43,578 nt of DNA from Deltaproteobacteria bacterium (GTDB lineage: Bacteria; Desulfobacterota; Syntrophia; Syntrophales; UBA5619): contig JAJFTY010000082.1 of NCBI GenBank assembly GCA_021372695.1, forward strand, positions 1-43,578, given 5' to 3'. A program made the position numbers and the translations under genes. The notes under the pieces were generated by a model. The model searched no databases. It was not told the origin of the DNA and saw nothing but the letters and a program-made list of their open reading frames with translations. Of the stretch, positions 16,676 to 28,132 are shown in pieces (the stretch's first letter is position 1; each line of letters opens with the position of its first letter).

Positions 16676-17608
16676 ATGAAACCGTTTCGAAAAGTCGTCG
16701 TCCTTCTGATGATCGTCGGATGGCTGTTGATTCCGATGACCGCGGCGGCATTCACCGACAAGAACATCGTCAGGATCGGCAGCGACGTCACAATCGAGCA
16801 GAATCAGAAGGTCCAGAGCGTGATCACGGTCGGGGGCCAGGTCACGGTGATGGGCGAGGTGGAGAAGAGCGTCATGGCCATCGGCGGTTCGGTGGTCCTG
16901 ACCAAAACCGCCGTGGTGAAGGGAAACGTCATCTCCCTCGGCGGGGTCATCGTCATGGCCCTGGACGCGAGGGTCGACGGCGAGCTGACGGAGATCAATT
17001 CCAGCAACCTCTATGAGACCCTGACGGCCGCCGTGAGCAGCGATTGGGAGGGTTGGTCCTGGATCTTCGCCGTCATCTCGATCGCGATTTTCGTCGTCAT
17101 CCTGGTCCTGGCGCTTCTGATCGCCGCCCTGCTGCCGAAGCCCGTCACCGTCGTGTCAGAGGCGATCCGTGAAAACACCTTCAAGGTGATCCTCTGCGGC
17201 ATCCTGGGACTGGTCCTGATCGCCCCACTCGCGCTTCTGCTGACGATTTCGGTCGTGGGGATCGCACTCATCCCGCTCGAGGTGATCGTCGTCGTCTGTT
17301 CGGTGCTGCTCGGCTTCATCGCCGTGGGCCAGCTCGTTGGCGCCAAGGTCCTGCGCCTCTTCAGGCGCACCGGGTCAGGGATCGTCCGGGAGACCTTCTG
17401 GGGCCTGGTCATCCTCTGGCTGATCGGCTGGATTCCCTACATCGGCTGGATGGTCAAGGCCGTTGCGATCGTGCTCGGTCTGGGCGCTACCCTGGTCAGC
17501 CGCTTCGGAACCCATCGCGGATGGGCATGCACCCCACCACCACCCGTGGCCGACAATCCGGGCGGACCCGGAACCCCTCCCCCGCCCTCTTCCGACAACC
17601 CCGCCTAG
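16676..17608 (+). CDS. Exported polymer-forming (bactofilin-like) membrane protein
   Basis: This 310-residue protein starts at ATG 16676 behind GGGAGGAG. An in-frame start at 16655 lacks such a site. Residues 1-23 look like a signal peptide. Residues about 30-110 contain short hydrophobic repeats (VQSVITVGGQVTVMGEV, KSVMAIGGSVVL, VKGNVISLGGVIVM) like the right-handed beta-helix rungs of polymer-forming proteins. Then come several long hydrophobic segments from about 125 to 285, with paired helices around residues 165-215, and a Pro-rich tail (CTPPPPVADNPGGPG). The layout is a periplasmic beta-helix followed by a membrane domain. It follows DedA closely and ends at a strong terminator, so this is the last gene of its unit. 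Function is unknown, with envelope organisation as a guess. Confidence 0.75.
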   Translation: MKPFRKVVVLLMIVGWLLIPMTAAAFTDKNIVRIGSDVTIEQNQKVQSVITVGGQVTVMGEVEKSVMAIGGSVVLTKTAVVKGNVISLGGVIVMALDARVDGELTEINSSNLYETLTAAVSSDWEGWSWIFAVISIAIFVVILVLALLIAALLPKPVTVVSEAIRENTFKVILCGILGLVLIAPLALLLTISVVGIALIPLEVIVVVCSVLLGFIAVGQLVGAKVLRLFRRTGSGIVRETFWGLVILWLIGWIPYIGWMVKAVAIVLGLGATLVSRFGTHRGWACTPPPPVADNPGGPGTPPPPSSDNPA

Positions 17609-17630
17609 AAATCGAGAGTCCGCTCGACTC

Positions 17631-17667
17631 AAAAGGGCCTTCCCTGCAACGGGAAGGCCCTTTTTTT
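17631..17667 (+). terminator. Rho-independent terminator
   Basis: A perfect 10-bp stem GGGCCTTCCC / GGGAAGGCCC (17635-17644 and 17651-17660) with loop TGCAAC is followed by seven T residues. Flanking A and T runs extend the stem. It lies 23 bases past the stop of the polymer-forming gene and also faces the malate dehydrogenase gene, so it may stop both strands. Confidence 0.93.
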
Positions 17668-17691
17668 ACCGATACCACTTTCTTAATGGAC

Positions 17692-17722
17692 TCATAAAAA
17701 AGTCGTCACCCCGGCGAAAGCC
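17692..17722 (-). repeat. Copy of an intergenic repeat found also at 22551-22589
   Basis: Read on the minus strand, CGGGGTGACGAC followed by a T-run and AT is shared with the hairpin after the second exporter gene at 22551. Here only the right arm and tail are present, immediately after the mdh stop. It looks like a short dispersed element that can act in 3' ends of transcripts. Confidence 0.5.
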
Positions 17723-17723
17723 A

Positions 17724-21403
<3,680 letters not shown>

Positions 21404-21623
21404 GATTGAAACCTCATTTCAAGTCATTCAGGGATTGAGCCGCGTGGAACGGTTCTTTCCTGAGCCGTACCCTGTGGCCGGATTTCGCGCAGATCCGTGA
21501 TCGATTCCGTGATTTTTCAGATGCGAAGCTCTTTTCCGCTTGACGGCGGGCAGGAAAATCATCGACATAGAACCAACCGTTTTCCGAACATCCCCGGCCG
21601 TTCGGGGAAGAGAGGCGAATCGC

Positions 21624-22529
21624 ATGCCGGTTCCTCCGGATCGATCAGACGAAAAAGGTGCAACCTGGGCGGCAATCGGCTCGATCCTGCTGTGGTGCGC
21701 AAGCGGCATCTGCTTCGCCCGTGGGGCGCGTCTGCTGGGGCCTATGGTCTATCTCACCGGGATGACGGCAACGGGCGCGGTGACGGTCGCCCTCGTTCAG
21801 CGCTTCCGGCGGCAGCCGTTCGCGAATCTGTTCCGCCTGCCTCTCCGGGTCAAAGTCGCCGGTTTCTGGGGGGTTGCCGTCTATACGCTGATCCTGGCGC
21901 TCGCCTTCGGCATCGCCCCGGCCGAGGAGATCGGCCAGGTCAACCTTCTCAACTACCTCTGGCCGATCTGGATCGTGCTGCTCTCCGCAGCCCTGCTCCG
22001 GGAGGAGGCCCGGCTTTTCCCGACGGCAGGAGGGGCTCTCCTCGGGTTTGCGGGAATCGTCGTCAGCCGCGGCCCGGCTGAACTGATCAAAACGCCCGAA
22101 AACCCCCTGCCGCTCTTTCTCGCGCTTCTGGGCGGATTTCTCTGGGCCGGCTACTGTGTTCTGCTGCGGCGCTGGCGCATTCCGGCAGAGCAGGGGGGAA
22201 CGGCATTCCATTTCAGCGTCTGCGCACTCATGGCCGCGGCGGCAGCCACCCTTCGGGGCGAGTGGCACGCCCTGCCGCCCGTTCGCGCCGAGGCGCTCTT
22301 CTGGATTCTCTTCGGCGGGATCGGTCCGGTCGGGCTGGCCTACCACTGGTGGGAGATCGGCATGAAACGCGGCAACGTGCCTCTGATCGGGACACTGGCC
22401 TATTTCATCCCCATCGGCTCCACCCTGCTCATCGGCCTCCTCTTCCGGGAGGCGATGGGGCCGGGGCTCATGGTCGGGGCGCTCCTGATCGCGGCGGGGG
22501 CATGGTGGGCAGGGCGGACGCGAGCGTAA
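21624..22529 (+). CDS. DMT-superfamily transporter, YddG-like
   Basis: This 301-residue membrane protein has about ten helices in two EamA repeats. Its first repeat (ATWAAIGSILLWCASGICFA, LNYLWPIWIVLLSAALLREE) and second repeat (FGGIGPVGLAYHWWEIGMKR, GTLAYFIPIGSTLLIGLLF) resemble the aromatic amino-acid exporter YddG more than the exporter at 2389-3243. The start is ATG 21624, with GAGAGG eight bases before. Frames open further upstream but from a TTG without a ribosome site. It is divergent from the patatin gene and is followed by a hairpin at 22551. The exported substrate is not provable from sequence. Confidence 0.82.
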   Translation: MPVPPDRSDEKGATWAAIGSILLWCASGICFARGARLLGPMVYLTGMTATGAVTVALVQRFRRQPFANLFRLPLRVKVAGFWGVAVYTLILALAFGIAPAEEIGQVNLLNYLWPIWIVLLSAALLREEARLFPTAGGALLGFAGIVVSRGPAELIKTPENPLPLFLALLGGFLWAGYCVLLRRWRIPAEQGGTAFHFSVCALMAAAAATLRGEWHALPPVRAEALFWILFGGIGPVGLAYHWWEIGMKRGNVPLIGTLAYFIPIGSTLLIGLLFREAMGPGLMVGALLIAAGAWWAGRTRA

Positions 22530-22550
22530 AATCGAGACTCCCCACCCACA

Positions 22551-22589
22551 TCACCCCGGTGAAAGCCGGGGTGACGACCTTTTATAAAA
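22551..22589 (+). terminator. Terminator-like hairpin and intergenic repeat
   Basis: TCACCCCGG-TGAAAG-CCGGGGTGA is a 9-bp stem with a 6-base loop, followed after CGACC by TTTTAT. It lies 21 bases past the stop of the exporter gene and faces the AOR gene. The right arm and tail recur at 17692-17722 after mdh, so it is both a likely terminator and a member of a dispersed repeat family. Confidence 0.65.
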
Positions 22590-22605
22590 CCGTCACGATT
22601 CAGGA

Positions 22606-24468
22606 TCAGGGTTTGCCGTAGAGATCCGGAATCACGAATTCGAGGCCGAGTTCGACGAGCTTCTCCTTCGACGGGTTCCCCGTCTTGAGGTCCCAGCCGC
22701 GGTAGGTGTAGTAGTCATCCTTGAGCTTTTCCAGGGTCTCTTTGGTGATGATGCTCCCCTTCATCGGACCGTCGGGGATGGGCTCCTCCATGAAACGGAT
22801 CGGGATCTGGTCGTCCTCGCGCGTGAAGCCTTCGCGGGCGGCGCAGCAGCGGATCATGTTCCACTGCCGTTCGGCGATCCTGTGGGCTGCTTCATAGTCC
22901 AGGTTCCACCCGGTCACGGCGTTGACCACCTCATAGGCAGTGGATTTGATCTTCTCCGGCCCCCAGATGGTCTCGGCCAGGTGGCAGAGCAGGGCCGAGT
23001 CGCAGAAGATCAGCCAGTGGTTGATCTCGGATGCGAGAGACCCCTTGCCGACCAGGGTTTTGCGATCGAACAGGCCGGTCTTCTCCGGCGTCGTCCGGAT
23101 GTCGTGGTGGCTGGCGCCCCGGGGCCCCGTGGCATAGCCGACGGCCGCCGCGGGAAAGGGCCGGCAGGAGTGGCCCGGATAGTCGATCCCCCGGCCCTGA
23201 ACGGTCCAGCGCTCGCTTCCCTTGCCCACGATGCGCGCCGCCTCGCGGGTCCCCTTGGCCAGGAGCACCCCCAGCCCCTCGCGCTTCCCGATCTTCTCGG
23301 TCATCGCAAGCATGGCGTCGGCGTTCCCGAACCGCAGGTCGATCCCTTCCGTGTCCTCCAGGGTGAATATCCCCTTTTCGAAACACTCCATGGCCCAGGC
23401 CACGGTCATCGAGGTATTCATCAGGTCGATCCCGTATTCGTCGCAAATTTCGTCAGCCTTGCAGAGCGCCTCGATGGAATCGACGCAGCAGATGCTCCCG
23501 AACCCGTAGACGGCCTCATAGTCCGGGCCGTTGATGATCGACTTGTAGGGGCCCTTCGGAACGACGCTGTACTTGGTGCAGTTGATCGAGCAGGCAAAGC
23601 AGGCCCGGTGTCCCTTGACCACCTTCTCCTTCATGGTCTCGCCCGTGATCCCCTGGACCCTGTCGAAAACTTCGGTCTGCCAGTTCTTCGTCGGCAGGAT
23701 GCCCGCCGCATTCAAGCCCGCAACGCCGCGCGGGGTCCCGTAGCCGGAGAGCCCCTGGACGGCGGCGTTCCCGGCGATCAGTTCGTTCACCCGGATGGCG
23801 GTGTTGTAGACCCGCAGGAGGTTTGGCACGGTTACGCTCCCCGTGCCCCGGACGGCGATCGCTTTCAGGTTCTTCGATCCCATGACCGCCCCGATTCCCC
23901 CGCGGCCGGCCGCCCGCATGTCCAGGAGAATCATAGCGAAGGGGACTCCACCCTCGCCGGCCCCGCCGATGGTGGCGATGTGGATCTCGTCGTCGCCGAC
24001 CTCCTTCCGGATGATCTCCTGGGTCTTGAAAGGGTCCCTGCCCCAGAGGTGCCCCGCGTCGCGGAGCTCGACCTTGTCGTCGTCGATCCAGAGATAGACG
24101 GGCTTTGCGGCCTGCCCCTCGATCACCATGCCGTCATACCCCGCGAACTTGAACTCGGGGCCGAAGTAACCGCCGAAAATGCTGTGGAAAAAAGATCCCG
24201 TCATCGGGGACTTTGCGCAGACGGAGGTGCGCGACGCCGCGGGAATCATCGTCCCGTTGACCGGTCCGGTCATGAAGATCAGTTTGTTTTCCGGTCCCAG
24301 GGCGTCGACCTTCGCGGGGACCTCGTCATAGTAAAGGCGTGCGGAATAGCCGACGCCGCCCACGAAATCCCGGGCCCAGTCCGCCCGCAGGGGCTCCTTG
24401 GTCACCTGCCCGTTGGTCAGATTGACCCTCAGAATCTGCCCTACATATCCGCCATGTGGAAATCCCAT
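22606..24468 (-). CDS. Aldehyde:ferredoxin oxidoreductase family protein (tungsten-pterin)
   Basis: This 620-residue protein starts at ATG 24468 behind GGAGGAGGG. It belongs to the tungsten bis-pterin AOR family, which oxidises aldehydes to acids or reduces acids with ferredoxin. It opens with the family start GGYVGQILRVNLTNGQV and DFVGGVGYSARLYYDE. The pterin-binding regions are SPMTGSFFHSIFGGYFGPEF and DMRAAGRGGIGAVMGSKNLK. The 4Fe-4S ligands include ACFACSINCTKY (CxxCxxxC) plus a distal Cys in CDSALLCHL. The length is normal. The ferredoxin-like gene 85 bases upstream on the same strand is the likely electron partner. Benzoyl-CoA-reductase-type BamB proteins belong to the same superfamily, so the substrate is open. 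Confidence 0.92.
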   Translation of the reverse strand: MGFPHGGYVGQILRVNLTNGQVTKEPLRADWARDFVGGVGYSARLYYDEVPAKVDALGPENKLIFMTGPVNGTMIPAASRTSVCAKSPMTGSFFHSIFGGYFGPEFKFAGYDGMVIEGQAAKPVYLWIDDDKVELRDAGHLWGRDPFKTQEIIRKEVGDDEIHIATIGGAGEGGVPFAMILLDMRAAGRGGIGAVMGSKNLKAIAVRGTGSVTVPNLLRVYNTAIRVNELIAGNAAVQGLSGYGTPRGVAGLNAAGILPTKNWQTEVFDRVQGITGETMKEKVVKGHRACFACSINCTKYSVVPKGPYKSIINGPDYEAVYGFGSICCVDSIEALCKADEICDEYGIDLMNTSMTVAWAMECFEKGIFTLEDTEGIDLRFGNADAMLAMTEKIGKREGLGVLLAKGTREAARIVGKGSERWTVQGRGIDYPGHSCRPFPAAAVGYATGPRGASHHDIRTTPEKTGLFDRKTLVGKGSLASEINHWLIFCDSALLCHLAETIWGPEKIKSTAYEVVNAVTGWNLDYEAAHRIAERQWNMIRCCAAREGFTREDDQIPIRFMEEPIPDGPMKGSIITKETLEKLKDDYYTYRGWDLKTGNPSKEKLVELGLEFVIPDLYGKP

Positions 24469-24553
24469 GGTTCCCTCCTCCGAATCGGGAGCTGGGAATT
24501 ACCCAGTTCCCGCTGTTGATGTGCCGTTCACGATTCCCCCGCTCCTGGACTGT

Positions 24554-24874
24554 TCAGGCCTCTTTGGTGACCGATGCCCGCCAGTCGCGGGCGATCTTCT
24601 TGGCCTCCGAAACGGCCGGCCTGAGCGGCGCGGCCTCCATTTCCCTCCAGACGATCGCCGCGGGAAGACAGACCCGAACGCATACGGGGTTTCCGAAGCA
24701 GGTGTCGCAGCTCTCCAGGAGCGTGGGGATCGGTATCTCGGGCATGTCGACCAGCGTCACCTTGATCCTCGAATTGCGAGGATTGAACTCTCCCGTTTTG
24801 ACGGCCGAGCAGGCCAGTTCGCAGAGCTTGCACCCTGTGCATCGCTCCGTGATGACCTCGATATACTTTTCCAA
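24554..24874 (-). CDS. AOR-associated 4Fe-4S ferredoxin-like protein
   Basis: This 106-residue protein carries two cysteine clusters, RCTGCKLCELACS (CxxCxxCxxxC) and CDTCFGNPVCVRVCLP (CxxCx5CxxxC), enough for two 4Fe-4S centres. There are no signal or membrane segments. The start is a TTG at 24874 with GGAG eight bases upstream. No in-frame ATG fits. The C-terminal tail (about residues 75-106) is helical and charged. Its position just before the AOR gene fits the electron-transfer subunit that accompanies many bacterial AORs. The second cluster has wider spacing than a plain bacterial ferredoxin, as in DMSO-reductase-type beta subunits. Confidence 0.88.
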   Translation of the reverse strand: MEKYIEVITERCTGCKLCELACSAVKTGEFNPRNSRIKVTLVDMPEIPIPTLLESCDTCFGNPVCVRVCLPAAIVWREMEAAPLRPAVSEAKKIARDWRASVTKEA

Positions 24875-24957
24875 TGTCGTGTCTCCTCAATAAGGTTCGA
24901 GCGCTTCTCGCGTTTGCCGCTTTTCTTATGGGCAAGCGGCTCGCAGGGGCAGCCGCC

Positions 24958-25182
24958 TTAACGGCTTTTCCAGTCCATCCGGGTGATGTCGCCATTCTTG
25001 AAATGGAATTTCTTGCTCCAGTCGGAATGGCTCCCCCCCACGCTGACCGTACAATCCACGGAAAGGACGCCGCTGCCGGCCTCCCCGACGGTATTGCCCG
25101 TCACGTCCATGGTGACCGTATCCTCTCCGTAGTGATTTTTCAGGTAAACCTTGGCCTTTGCCATCATCTGCTTTTCGTCCAT
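24958..25182 (-). CDS. Small conserved-looking protein of unknown function
   Basis: This 74-residue acidic-to-neutral protein starts at ATG 25182 behind GAGGAG. It has an N-terminal helix (MDEKQMMAKAKVYLKNHYG) followed by alternating beta strands (TVTMDVTGNTVGEAGSG, VLSVDCTVSVGG, KKFHFKNGDITRMDW), so it looks like a small alpha+beta fold. Codon use matches the neighbours. It lies 83 bases before the ferredoxin-like gene on the same strand and may belong to the AOR transcript. I do not recognise the family. Confidence 0.7.
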   Translation of the reverse strand: MDEKQMMAKAKVYLKNHYGEDTVTMDVTGNTVGEAGSGVLSVDCTVSVGGSHSDWSKKFHFKNGDITRMDWKSR

Positions 25183-25320
25183 TTTACGCTCCTCTTTCGA
25201 TCGTGATCAGTTGCTCTCCGGCCCGTTCTGGATATGCAAAATAGCCCGGCATGTCAAGCGGATTATGCTCTCGGCCTCTCGCGGTCCCGCCTGCGATTCC
25301 CGCCTCCGTATCGATTCCGG

Positions 25321-26274
25321 CTAGACATGGTTGCGGAGCATCAGCTCGAGTGGATGGGGATGCAGATAGACCTGTCCCCTCAGGTAGGGTTCATCGTAGA
25401 GGCGGACGTAATGGGCGGTCAGCGTGACGGGCACGATCAGGGGGAGGAGCCCTTGCCGGTACTGCTCGATCAGGAGCGCAAGCTCCGCTTTCTCGCTCGG
25501 TGGGAGTCTCTTCTTGAAATAGCCCGCCATGTGCTGGAGGACGTTGGTCTGCCTGGCGGTCGTGGCCGTCAGGCGCAGCCCCTCCATGAGGGTGCGAAAG
25601 TAGGCGTCCCTGAGCGCCGCCGGTTTCAGGCGGTCCGGGTTGGCCGCAAGCCGGCCGAGGGCGGTCAGATGCTTCGGACTGTGCGAGAGGATCAGGAGCT
25701 TGTGCTCGGCATGAAAGGCGATGAGCTCCCTCATTCCGCCTTTCCGGCCTTCGAGCTCCCGCCATCGCCGGTAGACGAAGATCCGCTCGATGAAGTTCTC
25801 CCGGAGGACCGGGTCGTTCAGACGCCCCTCCTCTTCGACGGGAATCCATGGGAAACGGTTCATGAAGGCCCGGGCGAAAATCCCCACCCCTTTCTTCACC
25901 GCGACGCCCGCCCCTCCGTAAACCTTCACCGCCGCCATCCCGGAGCTCGGCGAGCGGCTCTTGAAGATGAAGCCGCACAGGTCGAGGGCGGCAAGCCCCT
26001 CCAGCCGTTCTTCGGCCCAGGCGATCATCCCGCCCGTATGGTCGATGCCGCTTCGGACCGTGACGAGACGGGGGCTGGCCGGGTCTCCGACGAGCCGCAT
26101 CGCTTCCCGGGGGATGGGGAGGCCGTACTCCACCTCCGGGCAGACCGGCGCCCATTCGAACCAGCGGCCCAGCGTGTCGGTGATGTAGCGATCCTGCTGA
26201 TGGCCGCCGTCATAACGGACGTTTTGGCCGAGCAGACAGGCGCTGATGCCGATCGGGATCTTCTCCATTTTCAT
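25321..26274 (-). CDS. DUF523 and DUF1722 two-domain protein
   Basis: This 317-residue cytoplasmic protein starts at ATG 26274 with AAGGGGAGA ahead. Residues 1-150 are DUF523: GISACLLGQNVRYDGGH, CPEVEYGLPIPRE, and CGFIFKSRSPSSG with the conserved Cys residues. Residues about 190-305 are DUF1722 (YbgA-like): RELIAFHAEHKLLILSHSPK, then helices to the end. Both domains are widespread and the fusion is common in anaerobes and proteobacteria. A sulfur-transfer role has been suggested for DUF523 homologues because of the conserved cysteines, but this is not shown here. The DUF3343 gene sits 46 bases upstream on the same strand. Confidence 0.9.
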   Translation of the reverse strand: MKMEKIPIGISACLLGQNVRYDGGHQQDRYITDTLGRWFEWAPVCPEVEYGLPIPREAMRLVGDPASPRLVTVRSGIDHTGGMIAWAEERLEGLAALDLCGFIFKSRSPSSGMAAVKVYGGAGVAVKKGVGIFARAFMNRFPWIPVEEEGRLNDPVLRENFIERIFVYRRWRELEGRKGGMRELIAFHAEHKLLILSHSPKHLTALGRLAANPDRLKPAALRDAYFRTLMEGLRLTATTARQTNVLQHMAGYFKKRLPPSEKAELALLIEQYRQGLLPLIVPVTLTAHYVRLYDEPYLRGQVYLHPHPLELMLRNHV

Positions 26275-26320
26275 TCTCCCCTTGTTCTCCCGATCCTGCG
26301 AACTCTTGCCCGATGGCCCG

Positions 26321-26545
26321 TTAGAGGGAAACGATCCTTGCGATCTGAACCCGTCCCCGGAGCGCCTCCTCGACTTTCGGCCGGAGCGGCGGCTCGAAGC
26401 GCAGGCAGACGCCGCAGTCCGAACTGATATTCCGGGGCATGGGGATCAGTTTGCAGGCGATCCCGGCCCCGATCAGCACCTTCTCGGCCAGGAGCGCGTG
26501 GTGGACCGATTGGAAGATGGCGACCTCCCAGGGAGCTCCGTTCAT
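26321..26545 (-). CDS. DUF3343 domain protein, putative selenium/sulfur carrier
   Basis: This 74-residue protein is a single DUF3343 domain. The marks are VAIFQSVHHALLAEKVLIGA at the start, CKLIPMPRNISSDCGVCLRF in the middle (the conserved Ser-Asp-Cys-Gly), and a last strand, IARIVSL. Family members are short, often sit beside selD, cysteine desulfurase or YedF/TusA-like genes, and are described as putative Se/S carriers. That role is inference from context. Here a cysteine desulfurase lies three genes upstream on the same strand. There is an extra Cys next to the conserved one (CGVC). The start at ATG 26545 has no strong ribosome site. Confidence 0.85.
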   Translation of the reverse strand: MNGAPWEVAIFQSVHHALLAEKVLIGAGIACKLIPMPRNISSDCGVCLRFEPPLRPKVEEALRGRVQIARIVSL

Positions 26546-26647
26546 GGGGCAACCGCCCTTCCCGTTCCGGCCGACGCGGCCTCGACGACCTCTCTCACCC
26601 CCGATCTCCCGCGATGCATCTTCGGATCTCCTTTCCCTCCAGGGCTG

Positions 26648-27610
26648 CTACAGAGCGCCCTGCCGCAAACCCGCTGAAGCGGGCAAGGCCGGGCGAACCG
26701 TCCGGGCATTCTTGACGATGCGATGGGCCATGTCGTAGAAATCTCCCCTGACCTGGGTATCCTTTCCGCCGATCAGATATTCCGCCATGGTGTTTATGGA
26801 AGAGTTCAGAATATTTTCATACCTCACGATCCCCAGTTCCTCGAGATCGAGGCCCAGATAATTCCGGGCCACGGACCGGATGATGTTGGAGACCTGGCCC
26901 TCTTTCCTCTCCCGCACCATGTTGACGACCACCTTGATCTTCATCTTCTGGATGCAGGCCGTGAGATTCTCCCGATGCTCCGCACCGAACCGGCCGACTT
27001 CGTCGAGGAGCCTGGCCATGGAGTCGATCTTTTCCCCCTGCGCGGAGAGGGCTGCCCGGTTGATGAGCTCCAGGATCTCGGGCTCCTTCTTGAAAGCCTC
27101 TTTCAAGCTGCGATAGAGACTGGACTTGATGAATCCATACGCATTCTGAAGCGAGGTCATCTGGGGCGTCAGAACGACGATCTTGTTGCTCGCGTAGTTG
27201 AAAAAATCGATGGCGGTAAACGAGGTGCCGGCGCCGAGGTCGAGCAGGATCATGTCGGCGTCGAGCCTCTGGATATGATTGAAAAGGCGCGTTTTCTGGC
27301 TGTACTTGGGATTAGCGACGCCCAGAATGTCATCCGCTCCGCAGATGAGCTTCATGTTTCTGATCGGGGTCTCCATGACGACCTCTTCGAGCGTCTCCAC
27401 CCTCCGGCTGATGAAATCCGCGAGCGTCCAGGCCGGATAGCGAATGCCGCACAGGATGTGAAGGTTGCTCCCCCCCAGGTCCGCGTCGATCAGAACGATC
27501 TTCAGGCCCAGCTTCGCCAGGGAGGCGCCGAGCATCAGCGTGACGATGCTTTTTCCGCATCCCCCCTTGCCTCCGCCGATGGCCCACAATCTCTCCCGGA
27601 TGTCGTCCAT
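26648..27610 (-). CDS. MinD/ParA-family P-loop ATPase
   Basis: This 320-residue cytoplasmic protein starts at ATG 27610, eight bases after the PilZ stop, with AAGGGAA ahead. The deviant Walker A motif GGGKGGCGKS is at residues 12-21. The switch region VLIDADLGGSNLHILCGI and Walker B-like MILLDLGAGTS follow, then VVLTPQMTSLQNAYGFIK, where MinD/FlhG-type proteins have VTPEPTS. FlhG-like ATPases control flagellar number, and other relatives place chemotaxis or surface machines. There is no C-terminal amphipathic MinD helix. No min or flagellar gene lies in the window. The tight pairing with a PilZ gene suggests a c-di-GMP-linked or polar-localisation role, which is inference. Confidence 0.87.
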   Translation of the reverse strand: MDDIRERLWAIGGGKGGCGKSIVTLMLGASLAKLGLKIVLIDADLGGSNLHILCGIRYPAWTLADFISRRVETLEEVVMETPIRNMKLICGADDILGVANPKYSQKTRLFNHIQRLDADMILLDLGAGTSFTAIDFFNYASNKIVVLTPQMTSLQNAYGFIKSSLYRSLKEAFKKEPEILELINRAALSAQGEKIDSMARLLDEVGRFGAEHRENLTACIQKMKIKVVVNMVRERKEGQVSNIIRSVARNYLGLDLEELGIVRYENILNSSINTMAEYLIGGKDTQVRGDFYDMAHRIVKNARTVRPALPASAGLRQGAL

Positions 27611-27617
27611 GTTCCCC

Positions 27618-28055
27618 TTACTTCAGGAGCTGCTCCCAAAGGTTCCACATCATGCTGCGGTCCTTGTTCTTCATGCCGATCAATTGATCCACGGCATCCC
27701 CACTTTCCATGGACCTGAACTCGATTCCGATCGTCCAGGAACCCGACCTGTCCGCCGCCTTTTTCACCCATTGGACCCGGGCGAAGATGTCGACTTTTTC
27801 CCCCTCCAGGATGGTGAAAGAGATTTTGACGTTGGCATCCTGGATCGCATTCGGGTTGCACCTGCCGAGCCGGTCTTCGAACTCGACGCAGGCTCCCGCC
27901 GCGGAAATATCCCGCAAATACCCACGGAACGGCATGGATTCCGACGGGTTCGGCAAAACGGCCACCTGGACGGGATAGGTGAATACTGAGCGCAGCTCTC
28001 GTGGATTCGGAGAATCACTCTCCGGGCAAAGCTCATCTTCACATTGATTCATCAT
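27618..28055 (-). CDS. PilZ domain protein
   Basis: This 145-residue cytoplasmic protein starts at the tandem ATGs at 28055/28052, with no clear ribosome site. The PilZ core covers residues about 18-130. The D/NxSxxG motif is intact as RDISAAGACVEFE (Asp49, Ser51, Gly54), followed by strands KISFTILEGEKVDIFARVQW and WTIGIEFRSM. The N-terminal Arg motif is RELRS rather than a clean RxxxR, so c-di-GMP binding is likely but not certain. It is eight bases from the MinD-like gene and the two are almost surely cotranscribed. Confidence 0.85.
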   Translation of the reverse strand: MMNQCEDELCPESDSPNPRELRSVFTYPVQVAVLPNPSESMPFRGYLRDISAAGACVEFEDRLGRCNPNAIQDANVKISFTILEGEKVDIFARVQWVKKAADRSGSWTIGIEFRSMESGDAVDQLIGMKNKDRSMMWNLWEQLLK

Positions 28056-28132
28056 ACTTTATTCTATCGGCTCACGCCTTGAATACTTTAGCCCCGGGGC
28101 ACCGGCGGCGTTATCCACGTGACAGCCGCGGT

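Noticed and set aside
22882..24519. 545-codon frame antisense to the AOR gene
   Set aside because: Shadow of a motif-complete AOR gene.
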